Numbered from the stretch's first letter, positions 11,068 through 19,477 are shown. The stretch: DNA of 64,000 nt from Lysinibacillus fusiformis (GCF_007362955.1 NZ_CP041696.1:744001-808000); one strand, 5' to 3'. The notes: generated by a model from the sequence alone, not told the origin. A program made the numbers and translations.

Positions 11068-12156
11068 ATGTCAAAGGTTGAAGAAATCCAAAGCTATTTA
11101 CAACAAAATCAAATTGATGCCGCTTTTATAACGACACCAGATAATGTCTTTTACGTTTCAGGCTTTAAAAGCAATCCCCATGAAAGATTACTAGGTGTGG
11201 TGATTTTTAAAGAGTCTGAACCCTTTTTAATTTGTCCACAAATGGAAATCCCAGATGCAAAGGATGCCGGTTGGCCATATGAAGTAATTGGTCACCAAGA
11301 TACAGAAAATGCAATGGAAATACTTGCACAGGCTATCAAGGGGCGCAATGAATATCCAGCAACATTTGCCATTGAAAAAGCACAGCTCATCGTAGAACGT
11401 TTAGAAGCTTTACAACACTCATTCCCACAGGCAAGCTTTGTTCGCCTTGACGAGAAAATTAATGCGATGCGTGTTATCAAAGATGAAGATGAGTTAAATA
11501 AGTTGCGAAAAGCTGCTGAACTAGCAGATTATGCTATTGAAGTTGGCTGTAAAGAGATAGCTGAAGGCAAAACAGAAATGGAAATTTTAACTGCCATTGA
11601 AAGTGCTATTCAAGAAAAGGGTTGTAAGATGTCCTTTGAAACAATGGTGTTAAGTGGTCCTAAAACGGCTTCACCACACGGTAAGCCAGGTGCCCGTAAA
11701 GTAGCGAAAGGCGATATGGTATTATTCGACCTTGGTGTTATTTACGAGGGCTATTGCTCTGATATTACACGTACTGTTGCATTTGGCGAACCTACTGATG
11801 CACAGAAAGAAATATATCATGCAGTACTAGCGGCTAATACAAATGCAGTTGCAGCCGTAAAACCAGGTGTTCGTGCTATGGACTTAGATAAAATTGCACG
11901 TGACACAATTAATGACGCTGGCTACGGTGAATATTTCACTCATCGCCTCGGTCATGGTCTCGGCATTTCTGTACACGAATTCCCTTCTGTTACAGGTGCA
12001 AATGATATGACGATGGAGCCAGGTATGGTTTTCACAATTGAGCCAGGTATTTACAAATCTGATGTAACTGGTGTTCGTATCGAAGATGATGTCGTTGTCA
12101 CAAATGAGGGAGTAGAAGTACTTACAAAATTCCCAAAAGAATTAATTATTCTGTAG
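11068..12156 (+). CDS. M24-family Xaa-Pro peptidase
   Basis: Predicted cytosolic aminopeptidase P / prolidase-type enzyme that cleaves peptide bonds involving proline. It has an N-terminal creatinase-like domain (about 1-125) and the pita-bread catalytic domain with all five metal ligands in view: the two Asp in LFDLGVIYEGYCSDITRT, His in HRLGHGLGISVHE, Glu in TIEPGIY and Glu in VRIEDDVVV. The ATG at 11068 is preferred over 11062 because GGAGGA at 11055-11060 gives normal spacing. Substrate preference (dipeptides or longer) cannot be decided from sequence. It is the last core gene before the accessory island. Confidence 0.9.
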   Translation: MSKVEEIQSYLQQNQIDAAFITTPDNVFYVSGFKSNPHERLLGVVIFKESEPFLICPQMEIPDAKDAGWPYEVIGHQDTENAMEILAQAIKGRNEYPATFAIEKAQLIVERLEALQHSFPQASFVRLDEKINAMRVIKDEDELNKLRKAAELADYAIEVGCKEIAEGKTEMEILTAIESAIQEKGCKMSFETMVLSGPKTASPHGKPGARKVAKGDMVLFDLGVIYEGYCSDITRTVAFGEPTDAQKEIYHAVLAANTNAVAAVKPGVRAMDLDKIARDTINDAGYGEYFTHRLGHGLGISVHEFPSVTGANDMTMEPGMVFTIEPGIYKSDVTGVRIEDDVVVTNEGVEVLTKFPKELIIL

Positions 12157-12312
12157 GTTAAAATTTTTATCGCAAGGTCACAAACAATTGTTTGTGCAGA
12201 GACTGCGACAGAACGTAATGTTCTTGTTTGATGTCAGCTCCAATTTCAGTTAGTGCCGAATAAACAAATGAAGGAAGTATCCATTTTCAATGTTGCTACC
12301 TTCAAAATGACA

Positions 12313-14188
12313 ATCGAGTAGGAGGGAGTGATTAACTCCCGACCTCTCACACCACCGTACGTACCGTTCGGTATACGGCGGTTCAATTAAGTTGATAACG
12401 CAAAGTTTCATAACGAGCTAATAGACTTTTGAGCCCTCGGGAACTCCAATAGGAGTTTCCGAGGGTTCTGTCTAGTATCGGGCTTTTAGATATTCTCCAG
12501 TAACTTTTACGTGAGTTGCCCCATTCGTAAGCCTTTCCTTTCGAGGCGCCTAACCCTATGAGTTTTCTCACCTTGGTTCTTGGTAGCTTCCAATCCTTCC
12601 ACGTACACATTCGAAGTCTTCTTCTGATCCACGAATCGAAGTTCCTGAAAACACTTGGCGTATCTGCCAATGCGAAGTAACCGCACCACCCTATCAGGTA
12701 TTGATTGAGTTCCTGGATACGATAATCCATCGAATAAGGTTTCTTCCTAGAGGTTATCTCTCGAATTTTGTTCTTCATCCGTTTCACGCTTTCTTTGGCG
12801 ATGCGAACCTTTGGTTCTATACCATTATCCAAGAAACTTCCTTTTCCAAGGACGGTCTACTGCTGACTTATTCAGGTTAACTTTCAACTTAAGTTTCCTT
12901 TCAATAAACCAGGTAACAGAGTTCATGACCCGATTGCCTGATTTCTTTGTTTTCACATAGATATTGCAGTCATCAGCATATCTTACAAATTTATGACCTC
13001 TTTCCTCCAATTCCTTGTCCAGTTCATCAAGTACGATGTTGGAAAGCAGTGGACTTAGGGGACCTCCTTGCGGAGTACCTTCTTCACTAGTTGTCACGAT
13101 ACCATTTATCATGATGCCCGATTTCAAGTATTTACGGATTAACTTAAGCAGATGCTTATCTTCGATTCGTTTCGCAAGTACACCCATGAGCCTATCATGG
13201 TTCACCTTGTCGAAGAATTTCTCCAAGTCTATGTCCACTACCCAGCGATTCCCTTCCCGTATATATCCTTTTGCTTCCCTTATCGCACCATGAGCGCTTC
13301 GATTTGGTCGAAACCCGTAACTATGGTCTGAAAAAGTCGGGTCATATAGAAAAGTTAACACTTGGGCAATGGCTTGTTGAATAAAACGGTCTGTCACGGT
13401 AGGGATACCTAATAAACGCACACCACCAGCAGGTTTCGGGATTTCGACTCTGCGGACAGGCTGCGGTTCATAAGTTCCCTGAAGAAGTTCCATTTTCATG
13501 GTTTCCCAGTGTTGTAGGATATGCTTTCGTAGGTTTTGTACGGGCATTTCGTCGACACCGTGGCTCCCTTTATTACGCTCCACCCGTTTTAAGGCAGAGA
13601 GCAGATTTTCGCGTGACAGGATTCGTTCCATTAACATTGGTTACGCCTCTTTCCGTGAACAACAGTTCTTCTTATGCCAGTTCTGCTCCACCATCTTGAA
13701 GTCCCCCATGGGATTCACCATTTCCTCCTTCAAGCATGCCTTATCGGTTATCTGTGTTCTTCGCAGTTTACTGAATGCCAAGATGTTGTTCTCTCTTAAT
13801 TGTTCAGCCCTTCCCATCCTTCTCGAGTCAGAATGGTACTATGGCTTCTGCTGACTTCTGATTGTTCAGCTATTCATCACTGAATAGGTTACCAAGTGTA
13901 CTTGGCGTACCAACCAGACCTCCCCAGGTAAGAACGTAGTCTTTCCCTCCATCTATCTGCTTCATTTACTACATATGACCTTCGGCAGAAAGGGCTTCGT
14001 TTTGTTATGCAAACTCACCCAGTCGTACATAGCCTTCTATGAAGTTCGTGTTCCTCAGACCGGAGGTTTGCCGCTCGCTTCCTTCAGATTCCGCGTCACC
14101 GCGAACACCCTTGCGTTAAGCTAACTATTACTTCTGCCTTCACAGTTCGGGACTTGCACCCTATAGACTACGCCCATGCTGGGCGCAC
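12313..14188 (-). mobile_element. Group IIC-type intron, full length, with frameshifted reverse transcriptase
   Basis: Read on the minus strand the element starts at 14188 with GTGCGCCCAGCATGGGCG, the GUGYG 5' end of group II introns. The 3' end near 12313 carries domain V (about 12346-12384, with the paired CCGT...ACGG arms and a CGTAC strand) and domain VI (GGGAGTTAATCACTCCC with an unpaired A). The encoded reverse transcriptase has RT and maturase domains and no endonuclease. The 5' exon is a hairpin terminator followed by TTTAT, the target type of class C introns. Boundaries are exact at the 5' end and estimated within a few bases at the 3' end. A 589-base identical copy of its 5' part lies at 28279-28867. 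Confidence 0.9.
12383..13637 (-). pseudogene. Group II intron reverse transcriptase/maturase, frameshifted
   Basis: Two reading frames together make one LtrA-like protein. The upstream part (12825-13637, 270 residues) contains RT blocks 0-7 with YGFRPNRSAHGA, GTPQGGPLSPLLSNI and the active-site FVRYADDCNIY. It ends KRKFLG followed by a stop, where family members continue FLGFSF. The downstream part (12383-12832, 149 residues) resumes in another frame with EPKVRIAKES and holds the maturase X domain (LNQYLIGWCGYF). A short deletion near 12825-12840 that shifted the frame is the simplest explanation. Without repair or recoding the intron cannot make its own maturase. Confidence 0.9.
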
Positions 14189-14189
14189 A

Positions 14190-14225
14190 TAAAGAAGAAG
14201 ACCACCCATCACGGAGTGGTCTTCT
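14190..14225 (-). terminator. Hairpin terminator forming the 5' exon of the group IIC intron
   Basis: GAAGACCACTCC and GGTGGTCTTC arms with a small loop, followed on the minus strand by TTCTTTAT and then the intron. The same hairpin recurs uninterrupted at 23814-23855. Confidence 0.85.
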
Positions 14226-14234
14226 TAAAGCTTA

Positions 14235-14256
14235 TTCAACTAAAGCACCCCGTTAG
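14235..14256 (+). repeat. Island cassette repeat R, copy 1
   Basis: Exact match to the core CAACTAAAGCACCCCGTTAG, preceded by TTATT. It lies between the hairpin terminator and the Tn3-type inverted repeat. Confidence 0.85.
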
Positions 14257-14331
14257 CACGATAAGGGGACTCGTCAGATTTATGCGGATTTACAACGATA
14301 AGACTTCAATTTTTATACACGATTTTATTCA

Positions 14332-14487
14332 TCAAAGACGATGGTGCAACATTACTTCAAATACTTCAAAACCTTTGCTATGACTGACTTTTAACAAAAG
14401 TGCATAAAACACCCCATAAACAATGTTCATAAGAAAAGCCACGAACGTTGATTTAACAATATTAGTGGCCTTTGAGTTCGTCTCCAA
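14332..14487 (-). other. Coding-like stretch, possible remnant of a membrane protein
   Basis: A 51-codon open frame with a TTG start and no clear ribosome binding site. It has a hydrophobic stretch (FVAFLMNIVYGVFYALLL) after a polar N-terminus. It may be the truncated start of a transporter gene trapped downstream of the acetyltransferase, or chance. Confidence 0.25.
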
Positions 14488-14531
14488 ACTTTGATTTGGG
14501 AACGTTATTTGAATAATGGGTGTATGTAATT

Positions 14532-15056
14532 TTAATACGGTAAAACGTCTATTTTTGATTGTGTAATTCTATTTTCTTTCCAATCATCAAAAATAGCTCC
14601 ATATAAGACTGTATCAGAAATTGTCCCGTCTTCATTTTCCCAAGCATTTCTTAAATAGCCTTCTTTAACAAACCCAGCTTTTGTAAAGCATTTTCGCATC
14701 GCAAGATTATCCGCCCTCGTGTAGCCCTCAATTCGAATTTTTTGTTTTTCACCAAATAAATAATCTTTTAACCACAATAGAGCTTGTGTACCAATATTTT
14801 TACCTCTCGCTCCTTCAGTTAATCGAATATCAAATAAAGGAATGGTATCATCAATATCATCTATAATGATTATTCCAACTTTTTGAGTGTCTAAAATAAT
14901 CCAATATGTTTCTCGCCCATTGGCATAATAACCATTTTCCACAGCTTTTTGAATAGCTCCGTTTTCTAAATGAGGATTCGAATGGTATCTCCAGTCATTT
15001 GAACAAAGTAAGTTCGTTAATTCTTCTTTTTCGCCATTAAATAATTGAATTTTCAT
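14532..15056 (-). CDS. GNAT-family N-acetyltransferase
   Basis: A 174-residue acetyl-CoA-dependent acyltransferase of the RimJ/RimL-like Acetyltransf_3 group. The acetyl-CoA pyrophosphate loop is ARGKNIGTQAL (about residues 81-91), followed by the C-terminal NLAMRKCFTKAGFVKEGYLR segment typical of that group. The substrate is unknown; relatives act on ribosomal proteins, small amines or antibiotics. A ribosome binding site (GGGGAGG) precedes the ATG. It is the only intact gene inside a pair of Tn3-type terminal repeats, and is therefore a likely mobile passenger gene. Confidence 0.85.
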   Translation of the reverse strand: MKIQLFNGEKEELTNLLCSNDWRYHSNPHLENGAIQKAVENGYYANGRETYWIILDTQKVGIIIIDDIDDTIPLFDIRLTEGARGKNIGTQALLWLKDYLFGEKQKIRIEGYTRADNLAMRKCFTKAGFVKEGYLRNAWENEDGTISDTVLYGAIFDDWKENRITQSKIDVLPY

Positions 15057-15166
15057 AATTTACACCTCCCCAAAAATTATAACAAAGTTACCAAAGCTTG
15101 GATTGGGTATGTTTCTACTTATCGTTGTAAATCTGTTTTTTCCTGACGTTACCTCAAGAATGGTTT

Positions 15167-15364
15167 TTATTCCACAATTAAAGTTGCGATATCATTTTCT
15201 ACTATGAAAACCAAGAAGTCATCATCTTCCTCTACACATTCTTTTTCATATCTCATTTCTTTATCGATTAGCATTTCAAAATAGTTTGTTTTCATATTTA
15301 ATTCAAAGACTGGACATTGGTCAAATCTAACATCACCAATATAGATTGCTCTAATTTTTCTCAT
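15167..15364 (-). CDS. Small acidic protein of unknown function
   Basis: A 65-residue protein with a basic N-terminus (MRKIRAIYIGDVRFDQCPVF) and a strongly acidic middle (CVEEDDDF). A purine-rich GGGGGA lies about 11 bases before the ATG, which is weak support. I do not recognise the family. It lies between the Tn3-type right end at 15155 and the R repeat at 15494, in the same orientation as the other cassette genes. It may be a true small cassette gene. Confidence 0.5.
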   Translation of the reverse strand: MRKIRAIYIGDVRFDQCPVFELNMKTNYFEMLIDKEMRYEKECVEEDDDFLVFIVENDIATLIVE

Positions 15365-15493
15365 CTAATATCGTCCCCCATAATGTGTGTAAAATGTTTT
15401 TTTACTTTTCAAAGCATTAATGCATCTAATTGTATTTTACAGTAATACATACACCTATGTGACTCCTTATTGAACACAAGTTAAACAACATTC

Positions 15494-15515
15494 TTTAACT
15501 AACCGTTAGTTGAAG
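15494..15515 (+). repeat. Island cassette repeat R, compact palindromic copy
   Basis: TTTAACTAACCGTTAGTTGA reads as an inverted repeat of the R arm without the AGCACCC spacer. It is followed by A/T-rich DNA that on the minus strand is a T run. Confidence 0.6.
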
Positions 15516-15554
15516 AAAAAAAGTCCCCAAAGCCCCGTTTGGTAACATTAAGTG

Positions 15555-15592
15555 CTAAACGTTGTAAATCCGCATTTTTCTGACGCTACCCC
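15555..15592 (-). repeat. Solo Tn3-type 38-bp terminal inverted repeat
   Basis: On the minus strand this reads GGGGTAGCGTCAG, then ATGCGGATTTACAACG, nearly identical to the known Tn1546 end. No transposase is nearby. It has the same orientation as the end at 15118-15155, so it marks a second Tn3-type insertion or an alternative right end for the cassette starting at 14265. Confidence 0.75.
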
Positions 15593-15639
15593 AATTAGAA
15601 AAATAACTTAGAAATCCATATTTTTTTCTGATATGCTAT

Positions 15640-15712
15640 TCATCAATCTGGCCCTTTTCATGAAGAAAGACGCTTTCCTTATTACGGAAAAGCGCCCGAT
15701 TATGGAATATGG
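15640..15712 (-). repeat. Island hairpin repeat S, copy 1
   Basis: On the minus strand: TCGGGCGC, a stem CGCTTTTCC/GGAAAGCG, then GTCTTTCTTC, AAAGGGCCA and TTGATGAATAG. A related element lies at 27731-27790 and a reduced one at 16990-17015. It probably acts as a terminator. Confidence 0.65.
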
Positions 15713-15751
15713 TTATTGAATTCTTACACCTATACTTTGATGTGTTTTGAT

Positions 15752-16336
15752 TCATAAATTACTATTTTTCTTACCGTCCATTGATCTAGAGTAACCAAAA
15801 CATTCTCTAAATAGCTTCCTACCAATATATTGATGAAAATTATTGTATTTATTCCTGTAATATTCGTTCCAATAGCTAATCATTCTACTATAACTTTTGC
15901 AAAACAAATCAATATTTTCAAAACAAAATCTCTTAATTGGTTCTGTATCTTGTTCTTTTAAGATATCATAAGTCATTTCTAGTATTTCTACGACATATTC
16001 ATCACATATTTTTACGATATAAGGAATAGCCCAATCTTCATAATCCATTAAAAGCAATGATTTCAGATGTTTTAGGCGAACAAACCCATCACAACTTCTT
16101 GAATAAATGCAATGCAAAATCATTTTTTGTTGTACACTTAAATTGTCTATAAATTTATCTGAGTTATCAATGTTGTAAATACGATAAGGAAATTTAATCA
16201 CTTTTTCATCTTGAAAATATTCAATAGTCTCCTGCGATTCATCAAGAGTGACATTATTATAAGTCTGCTTAGGAATCAGTCCAATAACATCAGTCACATC
16301 ATCCCTCAAATATTTTGGAAATCCATCTTGAAACAC
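15752..16336 (-). CDS. Protein of unknown function
   Basis: A 194-residue soluble protein, acidic and aromatic-rich, with no recognised motif. Segments such as LSVQQKMILHCIYSRSCDGF and WAIPYIVKICDEYVVEILE look like conserved helices of a real family. The proposed GTG start at 16336 follows AGGATGTG. The stop of the broken NTR-like gene lies 11 bases upstream, so the two may have formed a two-gene unit. The position among small orphan genes would suit an immunity or stress function, but nothing in the sequence shows it. Confidence 0.65.
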   Translation of the reverse strand: MFQDGFPKYLRDDVTDVIGLIPKQTYNNVTLDESQETIEYFQDEKVIKFPYRIYNIDNSDKFIDNLSVQQKMILHCIYSRSCDGFVRLKHLKSLLLMDYEDWAIPYIVKICDEYVVEILEMTYDILKEQDTEPIKRFCFENIDLFCKSYSRMISYWNEYYRNKYNNFHQYIGRKLFRECFGYSRSMDGKKNSNL

Positions 16337-16347
16337 CTAATCACATC

Positions 16348-16898
16348 CTAATCCAACCTTTTTCTTTTATTTAATATGAAAAACACAACAATGCCAATGG
16401 CTACTGCCACTGAAGCCCAAATATATATTTGATTTCTATTATGTTTATCACTTAAATTAACTTCTTCAATCGAGGGCTGTCCTTCTCCAAGTATCTCCAA
16501 ATCCTCCTGTGAAGAACTCAACACACCGGTACGATTACACATGGTTGATACAAGCGATTTTGCTCCGTACATAATTGATTCGTTAGCATAAACCAAATAT
16601 TCTTCTCCTTTTATAAAACTATATCCACAATCTCCTCCACCTTGACCAGTAGTAATGATAATTTGTGATTGTTCAACACCCTTCCAGGTGTTGGTTACCT
16701 CAAAAAGAACTGATTTAGTTGTATATCCTTTTAAACTTTTATATCAACAATTTCCCCACTAAATACGGCTTTTGAAAGTTCAAATTCTTCTTCTACACTT
16801 GGTAAATATGCACACGAACATGCACTTGTAATCGAAGGAAAAGAGCCTATCATAAAAATGAAAGCCAGAATTGTCATTGCTTTCTTCAAATAAATCAT
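16348..16898 (-). pseudogene. TIMP/NTR-like secreted protein, frameshifted
   Basis: The N-terminal part (start ATG at 16896-16898) has a signal peptide ending SITSA, then CSCAYLPSVEEEFELSKAVF, like the Cys-X-Cys start of bacterial tissue-inhibitor-of-metalloproteinase-like (netrin-fold) proteins. That frame stops at 16731 after GEIVDIKV. The remainder continues in another frame: GYTTKSVLFEVTNTWKGV, DCGYSF, then STMCNRTG, and a C-terminal membrane helix (IYIWASVAVAIGIVVFFIL) with a basic tail. A small deletion with frameshift near 16725-16735 is the likely cause. The product would be a membrane-anchored extracellular domain; its function is unknown. Confidence 0.75.
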
Positions 16899-17032
16899 CT
16901 CAATTTCACCCACTATCACCTAGGTTTAGTATTTTTTATAATATAATACTAATGTTAACATATAAACCTAGTTTTTCTTGGTAATCTTATCCCATTAAAT
17001 GGCCCGATTGTTGAACACAAGAAACAACACTC

Positions 17033-17059
17033 TTCAACTAACCTGCTCTGTTAATTCAA
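17033..17059 (+). repeat. Island cassette repeat R, copy 3
   Basis: TTCAACTAACCTGCTCTGTT followed by AATTCAA, a diverged R copy. On the minus strand it follows the terminator hairpin at 17062-17090. Confidence 0.65.
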
Positions 17060-17061
17060 TA

Positions 17062-17090
17062 AGAAAAAAAGAGCTGCCTACGCAACTCAA
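17062..17090 (-). terminator. Hairpin terminator between two R repeats
   Basis: On the minus strand GAGTTGCGTAGGCAGCTC forms a short stem, followed by seven T. It is bracketed by R copies at 17033 and 17096. Confidence 0.7.
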
Positions 17091-17095
17091 TAATC

Positions 17096-17114
17096 TTCAA
17101 GTAAAGCACTCGTT
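17096..17114 (+). repeat. Island cassette repeat R, copy 4
   Basis: TTCAAGTAAAGCACTCGTT, diverging immediately after into CGTATTATAAGG, near the left side of the IS110 element. Confidence 0.65.
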
Positions 17115-17125
17115 CGTATTATAAG

Positions 17126-17345
17126 GTCAGCCAGAGAAATCTGGTTGACTATTTTTTATTCAATTTATAGATTGATAGTAGCCGGGGTAGAACGGAAGCA
17201 CCCGTGGGACTTGATCCCGACAACTAAACTGTTCGCCCTCTACTTGTTAACACATGATTAGGCTGGTTGGGACATAGTGATCCCGTATAACAAGCGAAGA
17301 TATGAATAACAAGCTAGATAGAGGTTACCGGTCAATACACTACAT
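17126..17345 (+). ncRNA. IS110-family leader, candidate bridge RNA
   Basis: IS110-group transposons express a structured RNA from the non-coding end upstream of the recombinase that pairs with donor and target DNA. Here about 220 bases upstream of the recombinase hold no frame but several inverted repeats: GTCAGCCAGA/TCTGGTTGAC (17126-17149, then a T run), GGGACTTGATCCC, and CTTGTTA paired with TAACAAG enclosing a loop of about 40 bases with an inner GGGAC..GATCCC. Exact ends and guide bases cannot be set by eye. Confidence 0.5.
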
Positions 17346-17361
17346 GAGGAGGAGATAAACT

Positions 17362-18597
17362 ATGAATCCAGTAGTAGGTCTGGATGTCGCAAAAGGTGAA
17401 AGTCAGGTTCAAATGTTCTTGGATAAAAAAATGCCCTATAAAAGCAGTGTGAAGATTAAACATACGGTGGGAGGACTTGAAGAGTTACACTCTTATTTAC
17501 TAGATTTAGAGCGTCAAACAGGGTTAAAACCACCTGTTGTATTGGAATCAACAGGTCACTATCATGCTCCAATTGTACAATTTTTAGAAGCTAGAGAATA
17601 TATTGTCATTATTGTCAATCCGCTCGTTTCATACCGAGCTAAAAGCTCTAGTTTACGAAAAACTAAAACAGATGTAATTGATGCCTATCACTTAGGCGAA
17701 CTGTATTACAAAGAGGATTTAGAGCCTCAGAAAAAACGTGGTATTCAGCTTTTAAACCTTCGGCATCTGACAAGGCAACACGAAAATATGACGGGAATTA
17801 TGGTTCAAACAAAGTTACAATTTCAAGCTGTATTAGATCAAGTTTTCCCTGAGTATAAAGGAGTTTTTGGTGATTTGTACGCAGAAATTTCATTAAGGAC
17901 TTTACAGTCCTACCCTACATCTGAATTAGTACTAGACGCAGGTGTAGAAGAGATTGCACAATTTATTGATAAGCATTGTAAAGCACGTTCATTTAATTGG
18001 ACGCATGAAAGAGCTGAAGTATTAATCGTAGCTGCAGAACGCAACCCATTTCGGTCAACGCTTTATCAAAGCCTTCTCGTCAGTCTGAATATGTATATTG
18101 ATTTACTTCAAGCTTACCGCCAACAACTTTCTACGCTAGAGCGTGAGATTGATCAATTGGCGGCACAACTCGAAGAATATGAATTAATCCAATCACTTCC
18201 CGGTGTAGGTGAAAAAATCGCGGCCACGATACTTTCAGAAATTGGGGAAATTGAGCGGTTTAATCATCCAAAAAAGTTAGTAGCCTTTGCGGGACTAGAT
18301 CCCAGCGTGTTTGAATCAGGTCGGTTTAAAGGCACGAAAAATCACATTACCAAACGCGGCTCAGCTAGGCTTCGCCATATGCTTTATACAGCCGTTCGCT
18401 GTTCCATTCGAGATAGCCGTAAAAAGAAAACAACAGATGAAACTATTGCCCGAAACAAACGATTACGAGCCTTCTACGACTTAAAACGGGAGGAAGGAAA
18501 GCCGTATAAAGTAGCCATTATTGCTTGTGCTAATAAGCTTTTACACTGGATTTATGCGATTTTAAAAACGAAAGCACCATTCCAAGAAACTATTTAA
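17362..18597 (+). CDS. IS110-family transposase (DEDD recombinase), intact
   Basis: A 411-residue recombinase that moves its element through a bridge-RNA-guided reaction. The N-terminal RuvC-like DEDD domain has D8 (GLDVAK), E62 (LESTGHYH), D104 and D107 (KTDVIDAYH). The C-terminal Tnp_20 domain has SLPGVGEKIAATILSEIG and LVAFAGLDPSVFESG, whose Ser is the usual second nucleophile, then ITKRGSARLR. A coiled coil of about 50 residues lies between. GAGGAGGAG precedes the ATG. All key residues are present, so it is probably active. It runs opposite to the cassette genes. Confidence 0.95.
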   Translation: MNPVVGLDVAKGESQVQMFLDKKMPYKSSVKIKHTVGGLEELHSYLLDLERQTGLKPPVVLESTGHYHAPIVQFLEAREYIVIIVNPLVSYRAKSSSLRKTKTDVIDAYHLGELYYKEDLEPQKKRGIQLLNLRHLTRQHENMTGIMVQTKLQFQAVLDQVFPEYKGVFGDLYAEISLRTLQSYPTSELVLDAGVEEIAQFIDKHCKARSFNWTHERAEVLIVAAERNPFRSTLYQSLLVSLNMYIDLLQAYRQQLSTLEREIDQLAAQLEEYELIQSLPGVGEKIAATILSEIGEIERFNHPKKLVAFAGLDPSVFESGRFKGTKNHITKRGSARLRHMLYTAVRCSIRDSRKKKTTDETIARNKRLRAFYDLKREEGKPYKVAIIACANKLLHWIYAILKTKAPFQETI

Positions 18598-18754
18598 TAA
18601 CAGAATTTTCAAATAAAACAAAAACCTTCCACACTGAATGAGGAGGGTTATTTGTCTTGCGCATTTTTAGTATAACATGAAGTGTTTTTCGATTAAAAAT
18701 GTTTTTCTTGACATTCTATTAGCTGGTTTAGTTGAAGAAGAAAAGTGAAGCTTA

Positions 18755-18776
18755 TTCAACTAAAGCAACCCGTTAG
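18755..18776 (+). repeat. Island cassette repeat R, copy 5, with an inverted half-copy
   Basis: TTCAACTAAAGCAACCCGTTAG. An inverted arm (TTTAGTTGAAGAAG at 18727-18740) upstream pairs with it. It lies 12 bases after the stop of the gene at 18789-19382. Confidence 0.8.
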
Positions 18777-18788
18777 CACAACAGCGAT

Positions 18789-19382
18789 TTAGTCATTAAA
18801 CATTTTTTCAATATTATTTAGTTCTATCTTTTCTTCTTCTGTACGATAATCGTTATATTCATTTTCAACAATTATTCTTAACGTCCCATTCTGAAAGAAT
18901 GATAACAATCTCCTTGCTTCATTAACCAACTTAGGTTTAATATATTTTAATATTTCTCTCCTACCATCAAATTCGTTTTTATCCCATTTTTCTTTTTGAT
19001 TTAATTTAGGAAGATTATCAATTCCAGTAACATAATTAAGCCCTAAATATCGAAGAAACGAATATCCACTGCAATAATCGTCGTATATCTGCTCTAAAAC
19101 CTCTACTAAATCACCTTTTTCATAAATTATATTTTCTAAAAGTGAAACAATCCGCATTTGTTCAAACTCACCAAATGGAATTTTAATTTCAATAACTTTC
19201 TCTAATTCATTTTTAATGTGCCTACTTCTATAGTTCAAATCAAGTAGGTTGAAGTAAAAGTCATCACCATAAACCTTTTCAATTTCTGGTGTATTATAAA
19301 GCCATTCTTCGAATTCTGAAACGCTAATTAGTCCTTTATAAATTTTATAAAACTGCTTTTGAATGTCCTTTTCATTGCTCAC
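18789..19382 (-). CDS. Protein of unknown function, possible immunity-type protein
   Basis: A 197-residue acidic, soluble, helix-rich protein starting MSNEKDIQKQFYKIYKGLIS. Segments IPFGEFEQMRIVSLLENI and YCSGYSFLRYLGLNYVTGI look family-conserved, but I cannot name the family. The size, charge and tryptophan/tyrosine content are common in orphan immunity proteins of polymorphic toxin systems; that is a guess. The R repeat begins 12 bases after its stop, the typical arrangement in this island. There is no strong ribosome binding site (GGAGTTGAAG about 5 bases ahead). Confidence 0.65.
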   Translation of the reverse strand: MSNEKDIQKQFYKIYKGLISVSEFEEWLYNTPEIEKVYGDDFYFNLLDLNYRSRHIKNELEKVIEIKIPFGEFEQMRIVSLLENIIYEKGDLVEVLEQIYDDYCSGYSFLRYLGLNYVTGIDNLPKLNQKEKWDKNEFDGRREILKYIKPKLVNEARRLLSFFQNGTLRIIVENEYNDYRTEEEKIELNNIEKMFND

Positions 19383-19419
19383 TCGCTTACTTCAACTCCT
19401 TAAATTCTAACTTCGCATC

Positions 19420-19441
19420 TTCAACTCTTCTACCCCGTTAG
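19420..19441 (+). repeat. Island cassette repeat R, copy 6
   Basis: TTCAACTCTTCTACCCCGTT followed by AGCACAAG, a diverged R copy. Confidence 0.6.
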
Positions 19442-19477
19442 CACAAGAAGAAAAAGATGCTGTGCTGCAACACCTTG

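Larger units (their letters stand above)
14265..15155. mobile_element. Tn3-type inverted-repeat cassette carrying a GNAT acetyltransferase
   Basis: A 38-bp terminal repeat begins at 14265 (GGGGACTCGTCAG, then CGGATTTACAACG, ends 14302). An inverted copy ends at 15155 (15118-15155, with CGTTGTAAATC and CTGACGTTACCTC). Layout and sequence match the 38-bp ends of Tn1546-like Tn3-family transposons. The 891 bp between the outer ends hold one acetyltransferase gene and no transposase or resolvase, so this looks like a non-autonomous passenger element. The flanking five bases (GATAA and AAGAA) are not a clean target duplication, so the two ends may not come from a single insertion. Confidence 0.7.

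Noticed and set aside
12179-12196. Perfect palindrome CACAAACAATTGTTTGTG after the M24 peptidase
   Set aside because: It could be a weak hairpin or a binding site, but it lacks a T run and a clear target gene, so no function is assigned.
13015-13854. Plus-strand frames over the group IIC intron
   Set aside because: They are the complement of the reverse transcriptase and ribozyme; the same frame reappears in the truncated copy only because the DNA is repeated.
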